DNA from: Bradyrhizobium sp. STM 3843
Lineage (GTDB): Bacteria > Pseudomonadota > Alphaproteobacteria > Rhizobiales > Xanthobacteraceae
Assembly: GCF_000239815.1 (NCBI RefSeq)
Contig: NZ_CAFK01000014.1
Coordinates: 1-64,000 of the forward strand
Direction of reading: 5' to 3'
Length of the DNA stretch: 64,000 bases
The notes beneath the pieces were generated by a model. It saw only the letters and a program-made list of their open reading frames with translations. It had not been told where the DNA came from and did no database searches. Both the position numbers and the translations under genes were made by a program. Shown in pieces: positions 34,671-44,033 of this stretch (positions are counted from its first letter, which is position 1; every line of letters begins with the position of its first letter).

Positions 34671-35663
34671 TCACGGATTGGGCGAGGTCTCGCCGACCAC
34701 GGTCAACAGCTGCGACTGCCTGACGCGCTCGCGATGGGCGGTGTAGAGGCCGCTAGCGACGATGAAGATCGCGCCAGTGATCGTCCAGGCATCCGGGACC
34801 TCGCCAAAGACGACGAAGCCGAAGATGCTGGCCCACAACAGCTGGATGTAGGAGAACGGCGCCAGCACCGAGGCGTCCGCATAACGGAATGCCAGCACCA
34901 CGATCCACTGCCCCGTCGTCGAAGCAAGGCCGACCAGGAGCCCGAACAAGATATCGTGCCAGCTCGGCGCCACCCAGACGAACGGCACCAAAGCGGAGAG
35001 CACGAAGACTCCAGCGATGGACGAATAGGTCATCGTGGTCATGACATGTTCGCGCCCGCTCATCACCCGCGTCATCACGAGCGTGCAGGCCCAGGCGAAG
35101 GCGGATGCGATCGGAAACAGCGCTGCCATCTGGAACGCGCCGGTGCCCGGACGCAGGATGATGACGACGCCCGCGAGCCCGGCCGCGGTGGCGATCCAGC
35201 GGCGCAGGCCAACCTTCTCGCTGAGGAAGACGATCGACAGCGCGGTCACGAACAACGGCGCCACGAAGCTGGTGGCGGAGGCCTCTGCGATGGGCAGATA
35301 GCGCAAGCCGCTGATGAACAGGATCGAGGACCCCAGCAGCGCCAGGCCGCGCAACAGCTGGAACCGCATGCGCGTGGTCCGCAGGGCGTAGAGCGGCGAG
35401 CCCGGCAGCATCGCTGGAACCATGATCGCCGCAAACACCACAAAGCGCATCCACGTGATCTCGACCGGCGGCAGCGTCTTGGTGAGATACTTCGCCGTCA
35501 CGTCGGAGGTGCTGAGGAACAGGGTCGAAAGCAGGATCAGCGCGATACCGCGGAACGGCCGGTCGGCACGCGCGGGCGCACGACGTCGCGTCAACGGCTT
35601 TTTCTGCGGCAATGGGAGCGCTGCGTTATCACGCCTCGCGGCTGCGCCGTGGGGCGGAGTCAC
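34671..35663 (-). CDS. DMT-superfamily (EamA) transporter
   Basis: This inner-membrane exporter of the drug/metabolite transporter group has ten predicted helices in two EamA repeats (first helix FRGIALILLSTLFLSTSDVTAKYL; repeat boundary near FQMAALFPIASAFAWACTLV). I chose a GTG start at 35663, giving 330 residues, because GAGG stands six bases before it; the frame is open further to 35789 but the added residues look non-coding. Many EamA proteins export amino acids or related metabolites; the substrate is unknown. It shares direction with the FAH-family gene downstream, separated by a short repeat. Confidence 0.88.
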   Translation of the reverse strand: MTPPHGAAARRDNAALPLPQKKPLTRRRAPARADRPFRGIALILLSTLFLSTSDVTAKYLTKTLPPVEITWMRFVVFAAIMVPAMLPGSPLYALRTTRMRFQLLRGLALLGSSILFISGLRYLPIAEASATSFVAPLFVTALSIVFLSEKVGLRRWIATAAGLAGVVIILRPGTGAFQMAALFPIASAFAWACTLVMTRVMSGREHVMTTMTYSSIAGVFVLSALVPFVWVAPSWHDILFGLLVGLASTTGQWIVVLAFRYADASVLAPFSYIQLLWASIFGFVVFGEVPDAWTITGAIFIVASGLYTAHRERVRQSQLLTVVGETSPNP

Positions 35664-35820
35664 GATCGACCTCGATTTGCAGTGATGTGGAACGACTCGG
35701 GTGAGGCCCGACAAAACGTCATTCGGCCGGCGACGGCAACCCGCAGAAATCGGGCAGCCGATATGCGCGTTTACACGGCTCGCGCGCAATGCACGGTAAC
35801 AATCCGTGAGCGATGCTGCG

Positions 35821-36660
35821 CTACAGCATGGGCAGTCCGCGCGGCTTCGGTCCGCGCGGGAAGGCGCGATCGAGCGCGGCGATCTCAGCCGCGGTCAGCT
35901 CGAGGTCGCCGGCCGCGGCATTTTCGGCCGCATGCTCGGGCGAGCCTGCTTTCGGAATCGCAAACAGCCCTGACGCTCGGGTCAGGAAGGCGAGCGCGAC
36001 CTGGCGCGGCGTCGCCGCATGCGCGTTTGCAATCCGTTGCAGCAGCTGCCCGCCCGGACTGGCGGGCGCCGGAAAATCGTCATGGCCGAACGGCGAATAG
36101 GCGACCACGGCGACGCCATGCTGGCCACACCAGGGGATCACCGCGTGTTCGATCGCACGCTCCTGCAAATGATAAAGCACCTGATTGCAGGCGATCTGGC
36201 CCTCGCCTGCGACATCGCGCAGCTCCTCGAGATCGTCGACGTCAAAGTTGCTGACGCCCCAGCTCTTGATCTTCCCGGCGCGCTTCAGCTCCTCGAAGGC
36301 AGTAACCGTGTCGGCAAGCGGATACGACCCGCGCCAGTGCAACAAATAACAATCAAGCGCGTCGGTCTTCAGCCGCTTCAGCGAGCGCTCGCAGGCGGTG
36401 ATGGTGCCACGGCGCGAGGCGTTGCTCGGCAGCACCTTGGAGACCAGGAATGCCTCATCACGCCGGCCGGCGATGGCCTCGGCAATGACAAGCTCGGCAT
36501 CGCCGTACATCTCGGCGGTGTCGATGTGACTCATGCCGAGATCGAGCCCGCGCTGCAGCGCCGCGACGGCGCGCTTGCGATCGCCGTGGTCGAGATGCCA
36601 GGTGCCCTGCCCGATGACGGAGACGTCAGGCCCGCCGGTTCCGAAGGTCTTGTGCTTCAT
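35821..36660 (-). CDS. aldo/keto reductase
   Basis: This NAD(P)H-dependent reductase with a TIM-barrel fold has 279 residues. The catalytic tetrad is visible: Asp and Tyr in [10 protein letters not shown], Lys in FLVSKVLP, and the histidine in CYLLHWRG. The cofactor-binding IPKAG lies near the C-terminus. I chose the ATG at 36660; the upstream open frame runs into a repeat. Members reduce many aldehydes and ketones, and nothing nearby fixes the substrate. Confidence 0.92.
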   Translation of the reverse strand: MKHKTFGTGGPDVSVIGQGTWHLDHGDRKRAVAALQRGLDLGMSHIDTAEMYGDAELVIAEAIAGRRDEAFLVSKVLPSNASRRGTITACERSLKRLKTDALDCYLLHWRGSYPLADTVTAFEELKRAGKIKSWGVSNFDVDDLEELRDVAGEGQIACNQVLYHLQERAIEHAVIPWCGQHGVAVVAYSPFGHDDFPAPASPGGQLLQRIANAHAATPRQVALAFLTRASGLFAIPKAGSPEHAAENAAAGDLELTAAEIAALDRAFPRGPKPRGLPML

Positions 36661-36716
36661 GGCCGACGTATAGCGGAGATGCTTGATGGCGTCGATTGCA
36701 GCAAATATCAAAGCGC

Positions 36717-36829
36717 CGTCATTCCGGGGCACGCGAAGCGTGAACCCGGAATCTCGAACTTATGGAAATGGATGCAAGCCAATGTCGAGATTCCGGGTTC
36801 GACGCTGGCGCGTCGCCCCGGAATGACGA
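36717..36829. repeat. palindromic intergenic repeat, family A (copy 2)
   Basis: Two facing units: GTCATTCCGGGGCACGCGAA with GTGAACCCGGAATCTCGA, and GAGATTCCGGGTTCGA with GTCGCCCCGGAATGACG. It lies between the aldo/keto reductase start and the end of nasC, both on the minus strand. Confidence 0.75.
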
Positions 36830-36866
36830 GCAAGTGGCAACGCGCCCCGGAACGGCGAGCAAGTCT

Positions 36867-39560
36867 CTAGCCTGTCGCGGCGAGATCGGGCGCTTGCGCC
36901 GGTGCCGCCGCGATCAACCGCTTCAGCTCGGGAACACACGAGCCGCAATTGGTGCCGGCCTTCAGCTGCGCGCCGATGGCGGCGGGCGTCCGCGCGCCGG
37001 CGGCGATCGCGTCGCAGATCGTATTGCGGCCGACGCCAAAACAGGCGCAGACGATCGGACCGCCGCTGGCGGCACCCTCGGGCGCCCGCCCCGAGAACAG
37101 CATGCGACGCTGCTCGTCATCGAGCGCCCCGGCTGCGAACATGTCCTTCACGACATTCCAGTCACCGGCGTCATGTGCGGGGCCGACGAACAAACAGGTC
37201 TCGATGCGCGTGCCGGCGAATGATGCCGCGCGATAGACCCCGCCGCCGAAATCCGTGTATTCGGCGAGATCCTCGCTCGTACGCGCCTTCAGCCAGGCCG
37301 GCCAGCGCGCGAGGTCGCCATTGTCGGCGAACAGATAGCCGAACCCGCCTGCGACCGTCGCGCGCGCCCACCACAAATTCTGCGGCAGCGAAAGCTCGGT
37401 GCGCGACAGCACGAAGCCGCGGAACACATATTCGTAAGGCACGATCGCGGCCGGCGTCGCCTTCATCTCCGGCTGGCCGGAGAACGGATCGGTCGCCGAG
37501 CCCACCAGCGCCCCAACGCGCGCGTGCGAGGCGTTGGTCTCGTTCCAATGGATCGGCGCGAACAGCATGCCGCGCTGCTGCCGCTCGCTCACGACGACCT
37601 TCAGGATGCCCTGGCCATGGTCGGTGGTGATCCGGGCAAAACCGTCGTGAACCAGGCCATATTTCAGCGCATCGTCCGGGTGCACCTCGACGAACGGCTC
37701 CGGCAGATGCGCGCCGAGTCGCGGACTCAAGCCAGTGCGCGTCATCGTGTGCCACTGGTCGCGAATGCGCCCGGTGTTGAGCCGCAACGGCCGCCCCGGC
37801 GTGGTTTCGGTGCGCAGCGCCGGCACATCCGGCGCGATGAAGCGGGCCTTACGGTCATTGGTGAAGAAGCCGCCGTCCGCGAAGAAGCGCGCCCAGGGCG
37901 GCGTGCCTTCACGCGCCGGCCATTGCACCGGCGCCATGGCGTCATAGTCTTCGTCCGACAACGACCGGAGCGCACCGATATCGAAATCGCGCGCGCCATT
38001 GTTCTCGAACGCCGACAGCGCGGCATGCTCGCGGAAAACATCCGCCGCGGAGCTGTAGTTGAAGGCCGCGCCAAAGCCCAGGCGCTTGGCGACCTCGCTC
38101 ACAATCCACCAGTCCGGCTTGGCCTCGCCCGGAGCCTCCAGGAAGGCGTGCTGGCGCGAGATGCGCCGCTCGGAATTCGTCACCGTGCCGGACTTTTCGC
38201 CCCACGCCTGCGCAGGCAACAGGACGTGCACGCCGGCGTTCACGGTGTCGTTGGAGCGCACATTCTCCGAGACCACGAACAGCTCGAGCTTCTTCAGCGC
38301 CGCGCGGACCAGGTCTGCATCGGGCAGCGAGACCGCTGGATTGGTGCCGATCACCCACAGCGCCTTGATCTCGCCGCGCGCGATCGCCTCGAACATCTGA
38401 ACCGCCTTCAGCCCCTCATGGGTGGCGATATCGGGCGCCTTCCAGAACCGCCGGACACGATCGATGTCGGGCGGCGTGAAGCCCATGTGAGCAGCGAGCT
38501 GATTGGCGAGGCCGCCGACCTCGCGGCCGCCCATCGCGTTGGGCTGGCCGGTCAAGGAGAACGGCGCCGCACCGGGCTTGCCGATACGACCGGTGGCAAG
38601 ATGGCAATTGAGGATGGCGTTGACCTTGTCGGTGCCCTGCGCCGACTGGTTGACGCCCTGCGAATACAGCGTGACGACGCGCGGCGTATCGCGGAACAGC
38701 TTGAAGAACGCTGCGACGTCGGCTTCCGAGAGGCCCGTGGCCAGGGCGGTGGCCGCGACGCTGCCGGCGATGCTGCGGGCCCGCGCCAGCGCGTCGTCAA
38801 ATCCGCTGGTGTGGCGTTCGATATAGTCGCGATCGAGCACGCCGTGATCGGCGAGATGCACCAGCAGCCCGGAGAACAGCGCAGTGTCGGTGCCGGGCTT
38901 CACACCCAGGAACAGATCGGCTTCGCTCGACGTGTCGGTGCGGCGCGGATCGATCACGACGAATTTGGCACCGCGGCTCTGCTTGTTGGCGAGCATGCGC
39001 TGATACAGCACCGGATGACACCAGGCGGCATTCGAGCCGACAAAGACCAGGAGATCGGCGAGCTCGAGATCCTCATAGGTACCCGGCACGGTGTCGGCGC
39101 CGAAGGCCCGGCGATGGCCGGCGACCGACGAGGCCATGCAGAGCCGGGAGTTGGTGTCGACATTGGCCGTGCCGATAAACCCCTTCATCAGCTTGTTGGC
39201 GACGTAGTAGTCTTCGGTCAACATCTGGCCGGACAGATAGAACGCCACCGCGTCGGCGCCGTCGCGGGCGACGATGTGCTTGAGCCGGTGCGCGACATGG
39301 TCCAGCGCATCGCTCCAGGCCACGCGCTCCATCACGCCCTTGCAGCGGATCATCGGATGGAGCAGCCGCCCGTCCTGGGCGAGCGTCTCGCCGAGCGCGG
39401 AGCCCTTCGAACAAAGCCGGCCGAGATTGGCCGGATGGGTCGGGTCACCCGCAATGGCCGCCCCGCCCTGGCCGTCAGGCGTGGCGAGCACGCCACAACC
39501 GACGCCACAATAAGGACAGGTGGTGCGCACGCTGCGCAGGCTCGGATCGACAACATTCAT
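36867..39560 (-). CDS. nasC: assimilatory nitrate reductase, molybdenum catalytic subunit
   Basis: This cytoplasmic molybdopterin enzyme reduces nitrate to nitrite for nitrogen assimilation. It has 897 residues. The N-terminal [4Fe-4S] ligands are Cys15, Cys18 and Cys22 (CPYCGVGC) plus a later cysteine in GRLCSKG. The molybdopterin domains follow, with DTNSRLCMASSVAGHRRAFG and GTNPAVSLPDADLV. A BFD-like [2Fe-2S] domain closes the C-terminus (CACFGVGRNTICDAI ... GTNCGSC), the usual assimilatory layout. It is the last gene of a narK-bjgb-flp-nasC order, as in Bradyrhizobium diazoefficiens, 19 bases after flp. No nitrite reductase gene is in the window. Confidence 0.95.
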   Translation of the reverse strand: MNVVDPSLRSVRTTCPYCGVGCGVLATPDGQGGAAIAGDPTHPANLGRLCSKGSALGETLAQDGRLLHPMIRCKGVMERVAWSDALDHVAHRLKHIVARDGADAVAFYLSGQMLTEDYYVANKLMKGFIGTANVDTNSRLCMASSVAGHRRAFGADTVPGTYEDLELADLLVFVGSNAAWCHPVLYQRMLANKQSRGAKFVVIDPRRTDTSSEADLFLGVKPGTDTALFSGLLVHLADHGVLDRDYIERHTSGFDDALARARSIAGSVAATALATGLSEADVAAFFKLFRDTPRVVTLYSQGVNQSAQGTDKVNAILNCHLATGRIGKPGAAPFSLTGQPNAMGGREVGGLANQLAAHMGFTPPDIDRVRRFWKAPDIATHEGLKAVQMFEAIARGEIKALWVIGTNPAVSLPDADLVRAALKKLELFVVSENVRSNDTVNAGVHVLLPAQAWGEKSGTVTNSERRISRQHAFLEAPGEAKPDWWIVSEVAKRLGFGAAFNYSSAADVFREHAALSAFENNGARDFDIGALRSLSDEDYDAMAPVQWPAREGTPPWARFFADGGFFTNDRKARFIAPDVPALRTETTPGRPLRLNTGRIRDQWHTMTRTGLSPRLGAHLPEPFVEVHPDDALKYGLVHDGFARITTDHGQGILKVVVSERQQRGMLFAPIHWNETNASHARVGALVGSATDPFSGQPEMKATPAAIVPYEYVFRGFVLSRTELSLPQNLWWARATVAGGFGYLFADNGDLARWPAWLKARTSEDLAEYTDFGGGVYRAASFAGTRIETCLFVGPAHDAGDWNVVKDMFAAGALDDEQRRMLFSGRAPEGAASGGPIVCACFGVGRNTICDAIAAGARTPAAIGAQLKAGTNCGSCVPELKRLIAAAPAQAPDLAATG

Positions 39561-39579
39561 GGTCGTGCGTGGTCCCTCT

Positions 39580-40788
39580 TCACGCGGCTTTCGGCCGCGC
39601 CCGGCCAAACATCATCTCAGTCCTGATCGGCGCGATCTGTTCGCGCGCGCGGATCAGATCGCGATACCAGAGCGCGTCCTGGGTGTCGCCGATCAGCACC
39701 GCGCCGGTGAGGCGTCCCTCGGCGATCACCAGCTTCTTGTAGATGCCGCGCCTGAAATCCTTGAGCACGATCGCTTCGCTGCCGTCGGCGCCGATATAGT
39801 CTCCGGCCGAAAACACCGAGACACCGGAGACCTTGAGGTTGGTCGCGACGACGCTGCCCTGATAGCTCGCGGTCGCGCCGGCCAAATGCCGCGCCAGCAC
39901 GCGCGCCTGCTCATGCGCCGGCTCGACCAGCCCATAGCAGGTGCCGCGATGCTCGGCGCATTCGCCGAGCGCGAAGATGTCCGGCGCGCTGCTCTGCATC
40001 TGATCGTCGATCACGATGCCGCGGTTGACGGCAAGGCCCCCTTCCTTGGCCAGCGCAATATTCGGCCTGATGCCGGCGGCAAAGATCACCGCCTCGGCTG
40101 CAATGCGACGGCCGTCCGCCAGTTCGACGGCTTCCACCTTGCCATCTCCGTCGATGCGCGCCGTGTTGGCATTGAGCAGCACCTCGATGCCCTTGCGCTC
40201 GACCAGGGACTTCAGCAGTGCCGCGGCCGGCGGATCGAGCTGCCGCTCCATCAGCCGATCCATCAGATGCACCAGCGTCACCGGTGCGCCGGCCCGGGCG
40301 AGCCCATAGGCCGCTTCCAGCCCGAGCAGTCCGCCCCCGACCACGACGACGCGCTTCTTCTGCGCAGCCAGGGCCAGGAGAATATCCGCATCGCGACTGT
40401 CGCGGAATGTATGCACCCCGGCCAGCTCGACGCCCGGCACGTTCAGCCGGATCGGCAGCGAGCCGGTCGCCAGCACCAGCTTGGAGAACGCTATGCTCTC
40501 ATCGTTCTCGATTTTCAGCTCGCGCCGTCCAACGTCGATCTCGGTGACCCGCGTTCCGTATTTCAAGGTCACGCCGCGCTCGCGCCACCATGACGCGGCC
40601 TTCAGCTCGATCTCGTGCGAGCCGACCTCGCCCGCCAGCACCGACGACAACAGCACCCGGTTGTAGGCGAGCCTCGGCTCTTCGCCGATCACGGCGATCG
40701 CGTAGCGGCCGAGCGCCGTCTTCGACAACTCCTCGACCAGCCTGGCTGCGGCCATGCCGTTGCCGACGATGACAAGAGGTTCGCTCAA
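39580..40788 (-). CDS. flp: FAD-dependent NAD(P)H oxidoreductase, electron donor of the nitrate/NO block
   Basis: This flavoprotein of 402 residues has an FAD motif VIVGNGMAAARL at the start and an NAD(P) motif RVVVVGGGLLGLEAAYGLARAG in the middle. It resembles the flavin part of NirB/NasB. In Bradyrhizobium the flp product is thought to supply electrons to NasC and to the haemoglobin Bjgb. The start is a TTG at 40788: GGAG lies 8 bases upstream and overlaps the stop codon of the haemoglobin gene, so translation is probably coupled. It lacks the iron-sulfur and siroheme parts of a full nitrite reductase. Confidence 0.9.
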   Translation of the reverse strand: MSEPLVIVGNGMAAARLVEELSKTALGRYAIAVIGEEPRLAYNRVLLSSVLAGEVGSHEIELKAASWWRERGVTLKYGTRVTEIDVGRRELKIENDESIAFSKLVLATGSLPIRLNVPGVELAGVHTFRDSRDADILLALAAQKKRVVVVGGGLLGLEAAYGLARAGAPVTLVHLMDRLMERQLDPPAAALLKSLVERKGIEVLLNANTARIDGDGKVEAVELADGRRIAAEAVIFAAGIRPNIALAKEGGLAVNRGIVIDDQMQSSAPDIFALGECAEHRGTCYGLVEPAHEQARVLARHLAGATASYQGSVVATNLKVSGVSVFSAGDYIGADGSEAIVLKDFRRGIYKKLVIAEGRLTGAVLIGDTQDALWYRDLIRAREQIAPIRTEMMFGRARPKAA

Positions 40789-40793
40789 CCGCT

Positions 40794-41219
40794 CTACTCC
40801 GCCGCTTCTTTCTTGTCGTAGGCTTCCGCGATCATGTAGCTCGACAGCGTGCCATAGGCCGCGCTCCAGGCTTCGGCGACCTCGGGCGTCCAGGCATCGC
40901 CCAAGCCCTTCTCCAGGGTCCAGAGCAGTGCGCCACCGACCACCGGGTAGTGCTCAGCCTTGGCGCCATAACCGACGTGACGTGTGGCCAGCGCGCTCGC
41001 CGCCGGCAGGATGGATGGGAGGTTGGTGAGGCCGTTGACGACCACCGCGAGCGTCCCCATCAGCTTCTTGCGCTGCTCGGTGAGATCGTCGGGAAACAGG
41101 GCGCGGACCTGCGGCGCCACCTCGAACAGGCGATCGTAGAAGATGATCGCGGCCTGATCGGAAATCGGCGCGACCTTGGCGAAGCTGTCTTGAACCAGTG
41201 CAATTTGGGCAGGCGTCAT
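40794..41219 (-). CDS. bjgb: single-domain bacterial haemoglobin (Bjgb type)
   Basis: This small cytoplasmic haem protein has 141 residues and detoxifies nitric oxide formed during nitrate use. It aligns by eye with Vitreoscilla haemoglobin: Tyr28 in FYDRLF (B10), Phe42 in RALF (CD1), and the proximal His81 in LATRHVGYGAKAEHYPVVG. There is no flavin reductase domain, so it needs an outside donor, presumably the flp product encoded next. I chose the ATG at 41219; an earlier start would add an untypical 23 residues. It lies between narK and flp. Confidence 0.95.
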   Translation of the reverse strand: MTPAQIALVQDSFAKVAPISDQAAIIFYDRLFEVAPQVRALFPDDLTEQRKKLMGTLAVVVNGLTNLPSILPAASALATRHVGYGAKAEHYPVVGGALLWTLEKGLGDAWTPEVAEAWSAAYGTLSSYMIAEAYDKKEAAE

Positions 41220-41301
41220 AGGGGCGATCCGTTTGGTTTGAGGGAAAGCCGTTAGTCGGACAAAGCGGATGGTGGTTCGATCCACCATCCGCTTTGCAAC
41301 G

Positions 41302-42684
41302 TCAGATCCGGGCCTCGGCGAGGCTCGCTGCGCCCGCCGATTCCGGCGCGCGGCGCAGGTAGAACCACCAGGTCAACCCCAGGCACAGCGCGTAGAAGCA
41401 GAGATAGACGATCAGCGCGGTCTGCGGGCCGCCGGTCGCCGCGATCGACTTGCCGAAGCCGCTCGGGATGAAATAGCCCCCGACCGCGCCGATCGCGCCG
41501 ATGAAGCCGACTGCCGCGCCGCTTTCGATGCTCGCTTTCTTCAGCGCGCCGGCACGTGCCACATCGCCCTGGCCCTTCACCTTGTGCAGATTCTCCTCGC
41601 GGAAGATCGAGGGGATCATGCGGTAGGTCGAGCCGTTGCCGATGCCGGTGGTGACGAACAGAACCAGGAACGAACCCAGGAAGCCGGTGAAGTCCTTGAC
41701 GCCGACGAAATAGAGCACGCCGATCGTTGCGGCCACCATCGCGATGAAATTCCAGAAAGTGATGATGGCGCCGCCGACACGGTCAGCCAACAGGCCGCCC
41801 AGTGGACGGGACAGCGAGCCGACCAGCGGGCCCAGGAACGCGATTGCGATGGTGATCGCTGGAAACTGCGTCTTGATGAGCAGCGGAAATGCCGCCGAAT
41901 AGCCGATGAAGGAGCCGAAGGTGCCGATATAGATGAACGACATGATCCAGGTGTGCTTGCGCTTGACGATCGCAAGCTGGTTCTTGATCGACGCCTTGGC
42001 CGAGGTCAGGTTGTTCATGAAGAAGATGGCACCGAACACCGCGATCGCGATCGGCAGCACCCACATCAGGCCGGCATTCTGCAGGTAGACACCGCCGACC
42101 GGGCTTGCCTGGTACAGGTTGATGATGCCGAGACCCATCAGGATCGGTGTCAGGAGCTGCACGCTGGACACGCCGATATTGCCGCCGGCTGCGTTCAACC
42201 CCAGGGCCCAGCCCTTCATGCGATCGGGATAGAAGAAGGAGATGTTGGTCATCGACGAGGCGAAGTTGCCGCCGCCGAGGCCCGCGGTCGAGGCGACCAG
42301 CAGCATCAGCCAGAACGGCGTGTCGGGATGACTGACGAAATAGGCCAACGCCAGGGTCGGAATGAACAGGATCGATGCGGAGAAGATGGTCCAGTTGCGG
42401 CCGCCGAACGTGGTGACGGCGAAGGTATAGGGGAAGCGCATCAGCGCCCCGATCAGGCCGGGCACCGCCACCAGTTGGAACAGCTCGTCCGTCGAATAGT
42501 GAAAGCCGGCCTGCGGCAGCTTGGTCGTGACGATGGACCAGATCAGCCAGACCGAGAAGCCAATGTGCTCGGCGACGATCGACCAGATCAGGTTGCGCCG
42601 GGCGATGGTCTTGCCCGTCGTATTCCAAAACGTCTCGTCCTCGGGATTCCAATCCGAAATCCAGGTCGGGTTCTGTTGGCTCAT
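41302..42684 (-). CDS. narK: NarK/NasA-type nitrate-nitrite transporter (MFS)
   Basis: This twelve-helix inner-membrane carrier has 460 residues. The NNP-family pattern is visible: GLGGGNFASSMTNISFFYPDRMKGWALGLNAAGGNIGV, and in the second half the second signature region SLSRPLGGLLADRVGGA with GNGSTYRMIPSIF. It moves nitrate in and/or nitrite out. It is first in the narK-bjgb-flp-nasC unit, about 80 bases before bjgb. The ATG at 42684 has AAGGA at a good distance. A probable sigma-54 promoter and a leader hairpin lie upstream. Confidence 0.95.
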   Translation of the reverse strand: MSQQNPTWISDWNPEDETFWNTTGKTIARRNLIWSIVAEHIGFSVWLIWSIVTTKLPQAGFHYSTDELFQLVAVPGLIGALMRFPYTFAVTTFGGRNWTIFSASILFIPTLALAYFVSHPDTPFWLMLLVASTAGLGGGNFASSMTNISFFYPDRMKGWALGLNAAGGNIGVSSVQLLTPILMGLGIINLYQASPVGGVYLQNAGLMWVLPIAIAVFGAIFFMNNLTSAKASIKNQLAIVKRKHTWIMSFIYIGTFGSFIGYSAAFPLLIKTQFPAITIAIAFLGPLVGSLSRPLGGLLADRVGGAIITFWNFIAMVAATIGVLYFVGVKDFTGFLGSFLVLFVTTGIGNGSTYRMIPSIFREENLHKVKGQGDVARAGALKKASIESGAAVGFIGAIGAVGGYFIPSGFGKSIAATGGPQTALIVYLCFYALCLGLTWWFYLRRAPESAGAASLAEARI

Positions 42685-42726
42685 TCTGCTGTCCTTCAAC
42701 GATGCGCGCACGCATGGGTGCACGCT

Positions 42727-42741
42727 CTGGGGAGGCCCCAG
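42727..42741 (-). promoter_or_regulatory. GC-rich hairpin in the narK leader
   Basis: CTGGGGAGGCCCCAG forms a 6-base-pair stem with a 3-base loop about 45 bases before the narK start codon. Nitrate operons controlled by NasT-type ANTAR proteins have leader hairpins, but those have six-base loops and a terminator with a T run, which I do not see here. A role in attenuation is therefore only a suggestion. Confidence 0.3.
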
Positions 42742-42811
42742 GCTGGCGGTTTCAAATGTCAGGTGATGTGAGCTCGGGCGACGGCGTCAGTGGCGTCTGC
42801 AAGCTCCTTCA

Positions 42812-42828
42812 TTCAAGCTTCGTGCCAG
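42812..42828 (-). promoter_or_regulatory. probable sigma-54 (RpoN) promoter of narK-bjgb-flp-nasC
   Basis: On the minus strand the sequence CTGGCACGAAGCTTGAA fits the -24/-12 consensus YTGGCACG-N4-TTGC with one mismatch at the -12 end (TTGA). It lies about 130 bases before the narK start, so transcription would begin near 42800 and leave a leader of about 115 bases. Control by NtrC and RpoN under nitrogen limitation is expected for nitrate assimilation in rhizobia. Confidence 0.7.
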
Positions 42829-42931
42829 TCGCCACAAAACAATTTATATAATGATATCAGCTATTTAAACGTGCTCATAAATAGACCAGCAGAATCTGGG
42901 CGCTCCTAAATTTTGCGATTCGCCCACCTCC

Positions 42932-42944
42932 TGTGCAACGCACA
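42932..42944. promoter_or_regulatory. inverted repeat upstream of the sigma-54 promoter
   Basis: TGTGCAACGCACA is a perfect 5-3-5 palindrome about 105 bases upstream of the -24/-12 element, a typical distance for an enhancer-binding protein. Its half site resembles but does not equal the NtrC half site TGCAC. It lies in the gap before the end of the dioxygenase gene and could also belong to that transcript's end. Confidence 0.35.
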
Positions 42945-42968
42945 AAAAGTGGGCAGATCTCGCCCGCG

Positions 42969-43886
42969 CTACTCCGCAGCCTCAGCGGCTGTTGCGCCCA
43001 GCGGCTTGGGAGCCACTCCGGCACCCGGCTTCATTCGGAAATCATAGGTCATCAGGTGCCAGGGCGTCGTCGCGAGCTTGCCATCCGGCATCACCGGATC
43101 GGTGCGCCGCTCGACTTGCGCGATGAGTTCGTCCTTCACGCCGAACACGACGTCGCTGTCGAGATAATCGTCCCCGCTAATGAAGACGTGCGTGACAAGC
43201 GGCTCGTGGCCCTTGGCGTCGACCAGGAAATGGACATGCGCCGGCCGCATCGCATGAGGGCGCGTCTGCAGAACCATCGCGCCGACCGGACCATCGGTCG
43301 GGATCGGATAGCTGCGGGGCAGGACGGTGCGGAAGAAGAAGCGACCGTCGCTGTCGGTCATAAAGCGCGCCCGCGACGACGGGCCTTCGCTCTGATAGCC
43401 CGGCCGCTGCGAATCGTAGAGGCCCTCGTCGTCGGCGTGCCAGACATCCACGGCCGCACCGGCCAGCGGTGCACCGCTGACATCGGTGACGCGGGCCTGC
43501 ACGAACATCTTCTCGCCTGCGAGCTTTTCGGAAATGTCGGTCCCGTGGGGCATGACCCTGTGTTCGCCGACATAGAACGGGCCGAGCACCGTCGTCTCGG
43601 TCGCGCCGGCGCGCTCGCGATGATTGACCGCGTCGACCAGCATGGAGACGCCGAGCACATCGGAGAGCAGGATGAACTCCTGCCGGGTGTCGCTGCATTT
43701 CTGCCCGGTGCGGGTCAGGAAGTCGATTGCCGCGGCCCATTCGTCGAAGGTGAGGTCCGTCTTGCGGACGTAATCGTGCAGCGACTTCACTAATTCCTGC
43801 AGCAGGAATTTCGTCCGCGGATTGGACGCGTGCTCGAAGCTCGCAACCACGGCCTCGGTCAGCTGGGCTTCGTTGAATTGTGTCAT
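42969..43886 (-). CDS. intradiol ring-cleavage dioxygenase (hydroxyquinol 1,2-dioxygenase type)
   Basis: This non-haem Fe(III) enzyme cleaves catechol-type rings between the two hydroxyls. It has 305 residues. The four iron ligands are Tyr157 (GLYDSQ), Tyr193 (RSYPIP), His217 and His219 (RPAHVHF). The N-terminal helical dimer/lipid-binding domain is present. The length and segments match hydroxyquinol or chlorocatechol 1,2-dioxygenases better than protocatechuate dioxygenase. GGGAGGA precedes the ATG. No muconate-pathway genes are adjacent, so it works with genes elsewhere or on an occasional substrate. Confidence 0.92.
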   Translation of the reverse strand: MTQFNEAQLTEAVVASFEHASNPRTKFLLQELVKSLHDYVRKTDLTFDEWAAAIDFLTRTGQKCSDTRQEFILLSDVLGVSMLVDAVNHRERAGATETTVLGPFYVGEHRVMPHGTDISEKLAGEKMFVQARVTDVSGAPLAGAAVDVWHADDEGLYDSQRPGYQSEGPSSRARFMTDSDGRFFFRTVLPRSYPIPTDGPVGAMVLQTRPHAMRPAHVHFLVDAKGHEPLVTHVFISGDDYLDSDVVFGVKDELIAQVERRTDPVMPDGKLATTPWHLMTYDFRMKPGAGVAPKPLGATAAEAAE

Positions 43887-44033
43887 TGGCGGTCCTCCCT
43901 TGCGGCGAGGCTACACCAGGCATGTTACTTCTGTAAGCCAGCTCCCTTGGAATTGAAGCCGATTTTCGGTTATCAGGGGCATGTCGTGAAGAGGACAACG
44001 CAACCAAACCCGCACGACTGATGGAGACGCCCG

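Noticed and set aside
37524..39626. Plus-strand open frame of 700 codons opposite nasC
   Set aside because: It is an antisense shadow of the nitrate reductase; no domain or start signal is seen.
42685..42811. NasT-type ANTAR attenuator in the narK leader
   Set aside because: The only clear hairpin has a three-base loop and no T run follows. The paired six-base-loop hairpins expected for ANTAR binding were not found.
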